Notes under the pieces: model-generated | Told to the model about the DNA's origin: nothing | Seen by the model: the letters and a program-made list of their open reading frames with translations, nothing else | Database searches by the model: none | From: Arenicola marina | Taxonomy: Eukaryota; Annelida; Polychaeta; Arenicolidae | NCBI GenBank assembly: GCA_964019135.1 | Contig: CAXHSH010000679.1 | Span: 34,683-98,682 of the forward strand | Direction: 5' to 3' | Length of the DNA: 64,000 bases | In this document: positions 52,701 through 63,868 of the stretch, piece by piece | Position numbering within the stretch: position 1 is the stretch's first letter | Layout of the letters: every line of letters begins with the position of its first letter | Program-made: the position numbers and the translations under genes

Positions 52701-54040
52701 AAGCAACCAAGCCGTGAAATATGCGAGACCAATGCATCATGTAGTATAGAGCACCTAATTCCCCACGGTGACGGGGCGTGGAGAAATAGGGCACAGCCAT
52801 GCGATGTGGTGTCCCGGGCTTTTCACGCAACCAAGCCGTGAAATATGCGAGACCACTGCATCATGTTGTATAGAGAGATGGACCCTAATTCTCCACGGTG
52901 ACGGGGCGTGGAGAAATAGAGCACAGCCATGCGATGAGGTGTCCCGGGCTCTTCACGGCAAGCATGCCGTGAAATATGCGAGACCAATGCATCATGTAGT
53001 ATAGAGAACCTAATTTTCCACGGTGGCCGTGCGTGGAGAAATAGAGCACAGCCATGCGATGAGGTGTCCCGGGCTTTTCACGCAACCAAGCCGTGAAATA
53101 TGCGAGACCAATGCATCATGTAGTATAGAGCACCTAATTCTCCACGGTGACGGGGCGTGGAGAAATAGGGCACAGCCATGCGATGTGGTGTCCCGGGCTT
53201 TTCACGCAACCAAGCCGTGAAATATGCGAGACCACTGCATCATGTTGTATAGAGAGATGGACCCTAATTCTCCACGGTGACGGGGCGTGGAGAAATAGGC
53301 CACAGCCATGCCATGAGGTGTCCGGGGCTTTTCACGCAACCAAGCCGTGAAATATGCGAGACCAATGCATCATGTAGTATAGAGAACCTAATTCTCCACG
53401 GTGAACGTGCGTTGAGAAATAGGGCACAGCCATGCGATGATCTGTCCCGGGCTCTTCACGGCAAGCACGCCGTGAAATATGCGAGACCTATGCATCATGT
53501 AGTATGAAGAGATGGACCCTAATTCTTCACGGTGACCGGGCGTGGAGAAATAAGGCACAGCCATGCGATGAGGTGTCCCGGGCTCTTCACGGCAAGCGAG
53601 CCGTGAAATATGCGAGACCAATGCATCATGTAGTATAAAGAGATGGAACCCCTTTCTCCACGGTGAACGTGCGTGGAGAAATAGGGCACAGCCATGCGAT
53701 GAGGTGTCCCGGGCTTTTCACGCAACCAAGCCGTGAAATATGCGAGACCAATGCATCATTTAGTACAGAGAACCTAATTCTTCACGGTGACGGGGCGTGG
53801 AGAAAAAGGGCACAGCCATGCGATGAGGTGTCCCGGGCTTTTCACGCAACCAAGCCGTGTAATATGCGAAACCAATGCATCATGTAGTATAGAGAGATGG
53901 ACCCTAATTCTCCACGGTGGCCGTGCGTTGAGAAATAAGGCACAGCCATGCGATGAGGTGTCCCGGGCTTTTCACGCAACCAAGCCGTGAAATATGCGAG
54001 ACCAATGCATCATGTAGTATAGAGAACCTAATTCTCCACG
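49724..54040 (+). repeat. Short beta block, 4317 bp (34 monomers)
   Basis: It begins like other blocks and follows 36236-40530 at an offset of 13488, through the beta middle section (52768-53786). It then returns directly to an AI-like monomer at 54041 instead of entering the trimer section. The segment 45120-54018 as a whole matches 31632-40530 at that offset. Confidence 0.8.
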
Positions 54041-57000
54041 GTGACGGGGCGTGGAGAAATAGGGCACAGTCATGCGATGAGGTGTCCCGGGTTTTTCACG
54101 CAACCAAGCCGTGAAATATGCGAGACCAATGCATCATGTAGTATAGAGAACCTAATTCTCCACGGTGACCGGGCGTGGAGAAATAGGGCACAGCCATGCG
54201 ATGAGGTGTCCCGGGCTTTTCACGCAACCAAGCCGTGAAATATGCGAGACCAATGCATCATGTTGTATAGAGAGATGGCCCTAATTCTCCACGGTGGCCG
54301 TGCGTTGAGAAATAGGGCACAGCCATGCGATGAGGTGTCCCGGGCTTTTCACGTAACCAAGCCGTGTAATATGCGGAACCAATGCATCATGTAGTATAGA
54401 GAGATGGACCCTAATTCTCCACGGTGGCCGTGCGTTGAGAAATAGGGCACAGCCATGCGATGAGGTGTCCCCGGGTTTTCACGCAACCAAGCCGTGAAAT
54501 ATGCGAGACCAATGCATCATGTAGTATAGAGAACCTAATTCTCCACGGTGACGGGGCGTGGAGAAATAGGGCACAGCCATGCGATGAGGTGTCCCGGGCT
54601 TTTCACGCAACCAAGGCGTGGTATATGCGAGACCAATGCATCATGTAGTATAGAGAACCTAATTCTCCACGGTGACCGGGCGTGGAGAAATAGGGCACAG
54701 CCATGCGATGAGGTGTCCCGGGCTTTTCACGCAACCAAGCCGTGAAATATGCGAGACCAATGCATCATGTAGTATAGAGAACCTAATTCTCCACGGTGAC
54801 GGGGCGTGGAGAAATAGAGCACAGCCATGCGATGAGGTGTCCCGGGCTTTTCACGCAACCAAGCCGTGAAATATGCGAGACCACTGCATCATGTTGTATA
54901 GAGAGATGGACCCAAATTCTCCACGTTGGCCGTGCGTTGAGAAATAGGGCACAGCCATGCGATGAGGTGTCCCAGGCTTTTCACGCAACCAAGCCGTGAA
55001 ATATGCGAGACCAATGCATCATGTAGTATAGAGAACCTAATTCTCCACGGTGACGGGGCGTGGAGAAATAGGCCACATCCATGCGATGAGGTGTCCGGGG
55101 CTTTTCACGCAACCAAACCGTGAAATATGCGAGACCATTGCATCATGTAGTATAGAGAACCTAATTCTCTACGGTGAACGTGCGTGGAGAAATAGGCCAC
55201 AGCCATGCGATGAGGTGTCCCGGGCTCTTCACGGCAAGCACGCCGTGAAATATGCGAGACCAATGCATCATGTAGTATGAAGAGATGGACCCTAATTCTT
55301 CACGGTGACCGGGCGTGTAGAAATAGGGCACAGCCATGCGATGAGGTGTACCGGGCTTTTCACGCAACCAAGCCGTGAAATATGCGAGACCAAAGCATCA
55401 TGTTGTATAGAGAGATGGACCCTAATTTTCCACGGTGGCCGTGCGTTGAGAAATAGAGCACAGCCATGCGATGAGGTGTCCCGGGGTTTGCACGCATCCA
55501 AGCCGTGAAATATGCGAGACCAATGCATCATGTAGTATAGAGAACCTAATTCTCCACGGTGACGGGGCGTGGAGAAATAGGGCACAGCCATGCGATGGGG
55601 TGTCCCGGGCTTTTCACGCAACCAAGGCGTGGTATATGTGAGACCAATGCATCATGTAGTATAGAGAACCTAATTCTCCACGGTGACCGGGCGTGGAGAA
55701 ATAGGGCACAGCCATGCGATGAGGTGTCCCGGGCTTTTCACGCAACCAAGCCGTGAAATATGCGAGACCACTGCATCATGTTGTATAGAGAGATGGACCC
55801 AAATTCTCCACGTTGGCCGTGCGTTGAGAATTAGGGCACAGCCATGCGATGAGGTGTCCCAGGCTTTTCACGCAACCAAGCCGTGAAATATGCGAGACCA
55901 ATGCATCATGTAGTATAGAGAACCTAATTCTCCACGGTGACGGGGCGTGGAGAAATAGGCCACATCCATGCGATGAGGTGTCCGGGGCTTTTCACGCAAC
56001 CAAGCCGTGAAATATGCGAGACCAATGCATCATGTAGTATAGAGCACCTAATTATCCACGGTGACGGGGCGTGGAGAAATAGGGCACAGCCATGCGATGT
56101 GGTGTCCCGGGCTTTTCACGCAACCAAGCCGTGAAATATGCGAGACCACTGCATCATGTTGTATAGAGAGATGGACCCTAATTCTCCACGGTGGCCGTGC
56201 GTTGGGAAATAGGGCACAGCCATGCGTTGAGGTGTCCCGGGCTTTTCAAGCAACCAAGCCGTGAAATTTGCGAGACCAATGCATCATGTAGTATAGAGAA
56301 CCTAATTTTCCACGGTGACGGGGCGTGGAGAAATAGGCCACAGCCATGCCATGTGTCCGGGGCTTTTCACGCAACCAAGCCGTGAAATATGCGAGACCAA
56401 TGCATCATGTATTATAGAGAACCTAATTCTCCACGGTGAAGGTGCGTTGAGAAATAGGGCACAGCCATGCGATGAGGTGTCCCGGGCTCTTCACGGCAAG
56501 CACGCCGTGAAATATGCGAGACCAATGCATCATGTAGTATGAAGAGATGGACCCTAATTCTTCACGGTGACCGGGCGTGGAGAAATAGGGCACAGCCATG
56601 CGATGAGGTGTCCCGGGCTCTTCACGGCAAGCAAGCCGTGAAATATGCGAGACCAATGCATCATGTAGTATAAAGAGATGGAACCCTTTTCTCCACGGTG
56701 AACGTGCGTGGAAAAATAGGGCACAGCCACGCGATGAGGTGTCCCGGGCTTTTCACGCGACCAAGCCGTGAAATATGCGAGACCAATGCATTATGTAGTA
56801 TAGAGAACCTAATTCTCCACGGTGACCGGGCGTGGAGAAATGGGGCACAGCCATGCGATGAGGTGTCCCGGGCTTTTCACGCAACCAAGCCGTGAAATAT
56901 GCGAGATCAATGCATCATGTTGTATAGAGAGATGGACCCTAATTCTCAACGGTGGCCGTGCGTTGAGAAATAGGGCACAGCCATGCGATGAGGTGTCCCG

Positions 57001-57835
57001 GGCTTTTCACGCAACCAAGCCGTGAAATATGCGAGACCAATGCATCATGTAGTATAGAGATGGACCCTAATTCTCCACGGTGGCCGTGCGTTGAGAAATA
57101 GGGCACAGCCATGCGATGAGGTGTCCCGGGCTTTTCACGCAACCAAGCCGTGAAATATGCGAGACCAATGCATCATGTAGTATAGAGAACCTAATTCTCC
57201 ACGGTGACCGGGCGTGGAGAAATAGGGCACAGCCATGCGATGAGGTGTCCCGGGCTTTTCACGCAACCAAGCCGTGAAATATGCGAGACCAATGCATCAT
57301 GTTGTATAGAGAGATGGACCCTAATTCTCCATGGTGGCCGTGCGTTGAGAAATAGGGCACAACCATGCGATGAGGTGTCCCGGGCTTTTCACGCAACCAA
57401 GCCGTGAAATATGCGAGACCAATGCATCATGTAGTATAGAGCACCTAATTCTCCACGGTGACGGGGCGTGGAAAAATAGGGCACAGCCATGCGATGAGGT
57501 GTCCCGGGCTTTTCAGGCAACCAAGCCGTGAAATATGCGAGACCACTGCATCATGTTGTATAGAGAGATGGACCCTAATTCTCCACGGTGGCCGTGCGTT
57601 GGGAAATAGGGCACAGCCATGCGTTGAGGTGTCCCGGGCTTTTCAAGCAACCAAGCCGTGAAATATGCGAGACCAATGCATCATGTAGTGTAGAGAACCT
57701 AATTCTCCACGGTGACGGGGCGTGGAGAAATAGGCCACAGCCATGCCATGAGGTGTCCGGGGATTTTCACGCAACCAAGCCGTGAAGTATGCGAGACCAA
57801 TGCATCATGTAGTATAGAGAACCTAATTCTCCACG
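54041..57835 (+). repeat. Edge HOR block 1, 3795 bp (30 monomers)
   Basis: The first part (to about 55430) follows 49724 onward at an offset of 4317. The rest mixes monomer kinds otherwise split between alpha and beta blocks, such as gatgtggtgt (56095) and catgcgttgagg (56222). It carries private features shared only with the next block: cccggggtttgcacgcatcc near 55482, a 3-base deletion in catgccatgtgtcc near 56345 (121-bp monomer) and gtattatag near 56408. Confidence 0.8.
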
Positions 57836-60800
57836 GTGACGGGGCGTGGAGAAATAGGGCACAGTCATGCGATGAGGTGTCCCGGGCTTTTCACGCAACC
57901 AAGCCGTGAAATATGCGAGACCAATGCATCATGTAGTATAGAGAACCTAATTCTCCACGGCGACCGGGCGTGGAGAAATAGGGCACAGCCATGCGATGAG
58001 GTGTCCCGGGCTTTTCACGCAACCAAGCCGTGAAATATGCGAGACCAATGCATCATGTTGTATAGAGGGATGGCCCTAATTCTCCACGGTGGCCGTGCGT
58101 TGAGAAATAGGGCACAGCCATGTGATGAGGTGTCCCGGGCTTTTCACGTAACCAAGCCGTGTAATATGCGGAACCAATGCATCATGTAGTATAGAGAGAT
58201 GGACCCTAATTCTCCACGGTGGCCGTGCGTTGAGAAATAGGGCACAGCCATGCGATGAGGTGTCCCCGGGTTTTCACGCAACCAAGCCGTGAAATATGCG
58301 AGACCAATGCATCATGTAGTATAGAGAACCTAATTCTCCATGGTGACGGGGCGTGGAGAAATAGGGCACAGCCATGCGATGAGGTGTCCCGGGCTTTTCA
58401 CGCAACCAAGGCGTGGTATATGCGAGACCAATGCATCATGTAGTATAGAGAACCTAATTCTCCACGGTGACCGGGCGTGGAGAAATAGGGCACAGCCATG
58501 CGATGAGGTGTCCCGGGCTTTTCACGCAACCAAGCCGTGAAATATGCGAGACCAATGCATCATGTAGTATAGAGAACCTAATTCTCCACGGTGACGGGGC
58601 GTGGAGAAATAGAGCACAGCCATGCGATGAGGTGTCCCGGGCTTTTCACGCAACCAAGCCGTGAAATATGCGAGACCACTGCATCATGTTGTATAGAGAG
58701 ATGGACCCAAATTCTCCACGTTGGCCGTGCGTTGAGAAATAGGGCACAGCCATGCGATGAGGTGTCCCAGGCTTTTCACGCAACCAAGCCGTGAAATATG
58801 CGAGACCAATGCATCATGTAGTATAGAGAACCTAATTCTCCACGGTGACGGGGCGTGGAGAAATAGGCCACATCCATGCGATGAGGTGTCCGGGGCTTTT
58901 CACGCAACCAAACCGTGAAATATGCGAGACCATTGCATCATGTAGTATAGAGAACCTAATTCTCTACGGTGAACGTGCGTGGAGAAATAGGCCACAGCCA
59001 TGCGATGAGGTGTCCCGGGCTCTTCACGGCAAGCACGCCGTGAAATATGCGAGACCAATGCATCATGTAGTATGAAGAGATGGACCCTAATTCTTCACGG
59101 TGACCGGGCGTGTAGAAATAGGGCACAGCCATGCGATGAGGTGTACCGGGCTTTTCACGCAACCAAGCCGTGAAATATGCGAGACCAAAGCATCATGTTG
59201 TATAGAGAGATGGACCCTAATTTTCCACGGTGGCCGTGCGTTGAGAAATAGAGCACAGCCATGCGATGAGGTGTCCCGGGGTTTGCACGCATCCAAGCCG
59301 TGAAATATGCGAGACCAATGCATCATGTAGTATAGAGAACCTAATTCTCCACGGTGACGGGGCGTGGAGAAATAGGGCACAGCCATGCGATGGGGTGTCC
59401 CGGGCTTTTCACGCAACCAAGGCGTGGTATATGTGAGACCAATGCATCATGTAGTATAGAGAACCTAATTCTCCACGGTGACCGGGCGTGGAGAAATAGG
59501 GCACAGCCATGCGATGAGGTGTCCCGGGCTTTTCACGCAACCAAGCCGTGAAATATGCGAGACCATTGCATCATGTTGTATAGAGAGATGGACCCAAATT
59601 CTCCACGTTGGCCGTGCGTTGAGAATTAGGGCACAGCCATGCGATGAGGTGTCCCAGGCTTTTCACGCAACCAAGCCGTGAAATATGCGAGACCAATGCA
59701 TCATGTAGTATAGAGAACCTAATTCTCCACGGTGACGGGGCGTGGAGAAATAGGCCACATCCATGCGATGAGGTGTCCGGGGCTTTTCACGCAACCAAGC
59801 CGTGAAATATGCGAGACCAATGCATCATGTAGTATAGAGCACCTAATTCTCCACGGTGACGGGGCGTGGAGAAATAGGGCACAGCCATGCGATGTGGTGT
59901 CCCGGGCTTTTCACGCAACCAAGCCGTGAAATATGCGAGACCACTGCATCATGTTGTATAGAGAGATGGACCCTAATTCTCCACGGTGGCCGTGCGTTGG
60001 GAAATAGGGCACAGCCATGCGTTGAGGTGTCCCGGGCTTTTCAAGCAACCAAGCCGTGAAATTTGCGAGACCAATGCATCATGTAGTATAGAGAACCTAA
60101 TTTTCCACGGTGACGGGGCGTGGAGAAATAGGCCACAGCCATGCCATGTGTCCGGGGCTTTTCACGCAACCAAGCCGTGAAATATGCGAGACCAATGCAT
60201 CATGTATTATAGAGAACCTAATTCTCCACGGTGAAGGTGCGTTGAGAAATAGGGCACAGCCATGCGATGAGGTGTCCCGGGCTCTTCACGGCAAGCACGC
60301 CGTGAAATATGCGAGACCAATGCATCATGTAGTATGAAGAGATGGACCCTAATTCTTCACGGTGACCGGGCGTGGAGAAATAGGGCACAGCCATGCGATG
60401 AGGTGTCCCGGGCTCTTCACGGCAAGCAAGCCGTGAAATATGCGAGACCAATGCATCATGTAGTATAAAGAGATGGAACCCCTTTCTCCACGGTGAACGT
60501 GCGTGGAAAAATAGGGCACAGCCACGCGATGAGGTGTCCCGGGCTTTTCACGCGACCAAGCCGTGAAATATGCGAGACCAATGCATTATGTAGTATAGAG
60601 AACCTAATTCTCCACGGTGACCGGGCGTGGAGAAATGGGGCACAGCCATGCGATGAGGTGTCCCGGGCTTTTCACGCAACCAAGCCGTGAAATATGCGAG
60701 ATCAATGCATCATGTTGTATAGAGAGATGGACCCTAATTCTCAACGGTGGCCGTGCGTTGAGAAATAGGGCACAGCCATGCGATGAGGTGTCCCGGGCTT

Positions 60801-61636
60801 TTCACGCAACCAAGCCGTGAAATATGCGAGACCAATGCATCATGTAGTATAGAGATGGACCCTAATTCTCCACGGTGGCCGTGCGTTGAGAAATAGGGCA
60901 CAGCCATGCGATGAGGTGTCCCGGGCTTTTCACGCAACCAAGCCGTGAAATATGCGAGACCAATGCATCATGTAGTATAGAGAACCTAATTCTCCACGGT
61001 GACCGGGCGTGGAGAAATAGGGCACAGCCATGCGATGAGGTGTCCCGGGCTTTTCACGCAACCAAGCCGTGAAATATGCGAGACCAATGCATCATGTTGT
61101 ATAGAGAGATGGACCCTAATTCTCCATGGTGGCCGTGCGTTGAGAAATAGGGCACAACCATGCGATGAGGTGTCCCGGGCTTTTCACGCAACCAAGCCGT
61201 GTAATATGCGAGACCAATGCATCATGTAGTATAGAGAGATGGACCCCAATTTTCCACGGTGGCCGTGCGTTGAGAAATAGGGCACAGCAATGCGATGAGG
61301 TGTCCCGGGCTTTTCACGCAACCAAGCCGTGAAATATGCGAGACCAATGCATCATGTAGTAAAGAGCCCCTAATTCTCCACGGTGACGGGGCGTGGAAAA
61401 ATAGGGCACAGCCATGCGATGAGGTGTCCCGGGCTTTTCAGGCAACCAAGCCGTGAAATATGCGAGACCACTGCATCATGTTGTATAGAGAGATGGACCC
61501 TAATTCTCCACGGTGGCCGTGCGTTGGGAAATAGGGCACAGCCATGCGTTGAGGTGTCCCGGGCTTTTCAAGCAACCAAGCCGTGAAATATGCGAGACCA
61601 ATGCATCATGTAGTGTAGAGAACCTAATTTTCCACG
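57836..61636 (+). repeat. Edge HOR block 2, about 3.8 kb (30 monomers)
   Basis: It repeats block 54041-57835 at an offset of 3795, including the private 3-base deletion near 60144. It has one additional type B monomer near 61259, after which the offset becomes 3925. Scattered private changes include agggatggcccta near 58066 and gtaaagagcccc near 61359. Confidence 0.8.
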
Positions 61637-63203
61637 GTGACGGGGCGTGGAGAAATAGGCCACAGCCATGCCATGAGGTGTCCGGGGATTTTCACGCAAC
61701 CAAGCCGTGAAATATGCGAGACCAATGCATCATGTAGTATAGAGAACCTAATTCTCCACGGTGAAGGTGCGTTGAGAAATAGGGCACAGCCATGCGATGA
61801 GGTGTCCCGGGCTCTTCACGGCAAGCACGCCGTGAAATATGCGAGACCAATGCATCATGTAGTATGAAGAGATGGACCCTAATTCTTCACGGTGACCGGG
61901 CGTGGAGAAATAGGGCACAGCCATGCGATGAGGTGTCCCGGGCTCTTCACGGCAAGCAAGCCGTGAAATATGCGAGACCAATGCATCATGTAGTATAAAG
62001 AGATGGAACCCCTTTCTCCATGGTGAACGTGCGTGGAGAAATAGGGCACAGCCATGTGATGAGGTGTCCCGGGCTTTTCACGCGACCAAGCCGTGAAATA
62101 TGCGAGACCAATGCATTATGTAGTATAGAGAACCTAATTCTCCACGGTGACCGGGCGTGGAGAAATGGGGCACAGCCATGCGATGAGGTGTCCCGGGCTT
62201 TTCACGCAACCAAGCCGTGAAATATGCGAGATCAATGCATCATGTTGTATAGAGAGATGGACCCTAATTCTCAACGGTGGCCGTGCGTTGAGAAATAGGG
62301 CACAGCCATGCGATGAGGTGTCCCGGGCTTTTCACGCAACCAAGCCGTGAAATATGCGAGACCAATGCATCATGTAGTATAGTTAACCTAATTCTCCACG
62401 GTGACCGGGCGTGGAGAAATAGGGCACAGCCATGCGATGAGGTGTCCCGGGCTTTTCACGCAACCAAGCCGTGTAATATGCGATACCAATGCATCATGTA
62501 GTATAGAGAGATGGACCCTAATTCTCCACGGTGGCCGTGCGTTGAGAAATAAGGCACAGCCATGCGATGAGGTGTCCCGGGCTTTTCACGCAACCAAGCC
62601 GTGAAATATGCGAGACCAATGCATCATGTAGTATAGAGAACCTAATTCTCCACGGTGACGGGGCGTGGAGAAATAGGGCACAGCCATGCGGTGAGGTGTC
62701 CCGGGCTTTTCACGCAACCAAGCCGTGAAATATGCGAGACCAATGCATCTGGTAGTATAGAGAACCTAATTCTCCACGGTGACCGGGCGTGGAGAAATAG
62801 GGCACAGCCATGCGATGAGGTGTCCCGGGCTTTTCACGCAACCAAGCCGTGAAATATGCGAGACCAATGCATCATGTTGTATAGAGAGATGGCCCTAATT
62901 CTCCACGGTGGCCGTGCGTTGAGAAATAGGGCACAGCCATGCGATGAGGTGTCCCGGGCTTTTCACGCAACCAAGCAGTGAAATATGCGAGACCAATGCA
63001 TCATGTAGTATAGAGAACCTAATTCTCCACGGTGACCGGGCGTGGAGAAATAGGGCACAGCCATGCGATGAGGTGTCCCGGGCTTTTCACGCAACCAAGC
63101 CGTGAAATATGCGAGACCAATGCATCATGTAGTATAGAGAACCTAATTCTCCACGGTGACGGGGCGTGGAGAAATAGGGCACAGCCATGCGATGAGGTGT
63201 CCC
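61637..63203 (+). repeat. Terminal monomers of the array, not part of a regular HOR
   Basis: The first six or so monomers repeat 60100-60820 at an offset near 1530. From 62401 they resemble 53787-54400 (offset 8614). Private changes are dense: gttaacc at 62382, cgatacc at 62481, gcggtgagg at 62689, gcatctggtag at 62746 and agcagtg at 62974. The last monomer is cut after gatgaggtgtccc (63191-63203). Confidence 0.8.
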
Positions 63204-63243
63204 TGTTGCATGAAAATCGCGAGTCCGTGAAAAAGCCCGGGAC

Positions 63244-63255
63244 TTTCACGTGAAA
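63244..63255. repeat. 12-bp palindrome with CACGTG core
   Basis: The bases tttcacgtgaaa form a perfect palindrome, a stem II-like dyad with no spacer, followed by a gtgcgagacc word close to the satellite's atgcgagacc. A 10-bp relative ttcacgtgaa is at 63316-63325. CACGTG is the E-box core, but no regulatory role can be claimed. Confidence 0.7.
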
Positions 63256-63371
63256 AGTGCGAGACCACCCAAATTTACTGCGTTAAAAACGCGAGTCCGT
63301 GGAGAACCCGAGTTCTTCACGTGAAAAAAGCGAGTTCTGAGTGCCGTCTCGCTGTTTCCACGGACTTAATT

Positions 63372-63396
63372 TTTTCACGCGAGGGTCGCGTGAAAA
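63372..63396. repeat. Perfect inverted repeat, 11-bp arms, 3-nt spacer
   Basis: Arms ttttcacgcga (63372-63382) and tcgcgtgaaaa (63386-63396) pair fully around ggg. It could form a hairpin. It is built on the same TTCACG core as the satellite dyads. Confidence 0.85.
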
Positions 63397-63422
63397 CGTA
63401 GAGACAGAGAGCGTGTGAAAGT

Positions 63423-63460
63423 CCCGGTATTTTCACGATACTCCTCGTGAAAATACCGGG
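63423..63460. repeat. Perfect inverted repeat, 16-bp arms, 6-nt spacer
   Basis: Arms cccggtattttcacga (63423-63438) and tcgtgaaaataccggg (63445-63460) pair fully around tactcc. This is the strongest dyad in the window, an extended form of stem II including the cccgg word. It lacks the T-run of a bacterial terminator, and the context is eukaryotic satellite. Confidence 0.88.
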
Positions 63461-63530
63461 ATTACAACGCTACCGCTTGTGAAAGTCCCGAGTTCTTAAC
63501 GTGAAAAACCCGAGTTTCTCACGTAAAAAT

Positions 63531-63688
63531 CAGAAGCTGCATCTTTTATCGCCCACAATGCCTCAAAAGTCCATATTATCGCCTGTGAATAAAGAAATCG
63601 GAAGTGACATATTCGTTACACGCCAGTGACACCTATAGTACAAATTTGGCTCGGAGAACAAAGAATCTGAAAGAGATCATTGCGGCTT
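63531..63688. other. Unassigned flanking sequence
   Basis: AT-richer sequence without satellite words. I see two short direct repeats (tattatcgcc and ttatcgccca near 63545-63582; agtgacat and agtgacac near 63603-63632), no convincing open frame and no RNA gene. Confidence 0.5.
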
Positions 63689-63734
63689 GGCATGGGTGTA
63701 CCTGATATCCACGTAGGTTTAGGGACATGGGGAT

Positions 63735-63747
63735 GGGGGGGGGGGGG
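63735..63747 (+). repeat. G13 homopolymer
   Basis: Thirteen consecutive G lie in the left arm of the inverted-repeat element. The right arm has the matching C11 at 63858-63868. Such runs are prone to length error in sequencing. Confidence 0.9.
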
Positions 63748-63857
63748 CAGATTGTCATAGACTGAATATGGCGATGATCCTGTCGCTCACGCATAGGGAT
63801 AGCTGTCTCTCATGCTAAGCAACGGGGGAAATTTGGTCATGGCTATCTTGATCCTCG

Positions 63858-63868
63858 CCCCCCCCCCC
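63858..63868 (+). repeat. C11 homopolymer
   Basis: Eleven consecutive C lie in the right arm of the inverted-repeat element, opposite the G13 run at 63735-63747. Confidence 0.9.

Larger units (their letters stand above)
1..63203 (+). repeat. Satellite DNA array, 124/130-bp monomers in higher-order repeats
   Basis: The whole interval is made of one monomer family in one orientation, with no unrelated insertion seen. Landmarks recurring in nearly every monomer are ttctccacg, cgtggagaa, catgcgatgaggtgt, cccgggc, ttttcacg, cgtgaaatatgcgagacc and atgcatcatgtagtata. Spacing between the same landmark is 124, 130 or 131 bp, with rare 121, 125, 128 and 129 bp. One 7763-bp block holds exactly 61 monomers (mean 127.3 bp), so about 496 fit here. 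The array is open on the left, since position 1 lies in mid-monomer and matches 4328 onward. Satellites of this kind are known from eukaryotic heterochromatin; the chromosomal location is inference. No protein-coding function is supported in either strand. Confidence 0.97.
63204..63530 (+). repeat. Diverged half-unit-like repeats beside the array
   Basis: TTCACG or close variants start at 63245, 63316, 63374, 63432 and 63496, spaced 71, 58, 58 and 64 bp, close to the 60/64-bp spacing of dyads in the satellite. They are followed by CGTGAAAA-like right arms, often preceded by cccgag, cccggg or cccggt, and followed by gcgag (63259, 63330). The word tgtgaaagtcccg occurs at 63414 and 63478. The satellite half has the same word order: cccggg, ttttcacg, cgtgaaa, gcgagacc. 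No coding sequence is apparent. Confidence 0.65.

Noticed and set aside
31909..58885. The 13488-bp distance is exactly twice 6744 bp.
   Set aside because: It is the sum of the 6109-bp beta block and the 7379-bp alpha block. The equality arises because 48+58 and 53+53 monomers are both 106; the contents differ.
1..63203. Hundreds of open frames of 60-109 codons on both strands, repeating one protein-like pattern.
   Set aside because: They overlap from one monomer into the next and end after about one and a half monomers. Monomer lengths are mostly 1 mod 3, so the frame changes with each unit, and length changes between monomers (6, 3 or 1 bp) show no frame constraint. Plus and minus strand frames are shadows of the same repeat. 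The 109-codon minus frames at 55292 and 59087 only reflect edge-specific substitutions.
1..63203. Possible CRISPR array, because of regular repeats with dyads.
   Set aside because: The units are 124-131 bp of continuous similarity. There are no short conserved repeats separated by unique spacers, and no cas genes.
1..63203. Telomere-like CCCTAA in type B and C monomers (ggaccctaattc).
   Set aside because: It is a single hexamer per monomer and never in tandem, so it is part of the satellite sequence.
1..63203. TATA-like words (gtatagag) at each monomer junction as promoters.
   Set aside because: The word is a fixed part of the monomer. No initiator, transcript or gene supports promoter use.
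63423..63460. Rho-independent terminator.
   Set aside because: There is no T-run after the hairpin, no upstream gene, and the context is a eukaryotic satellite edge.
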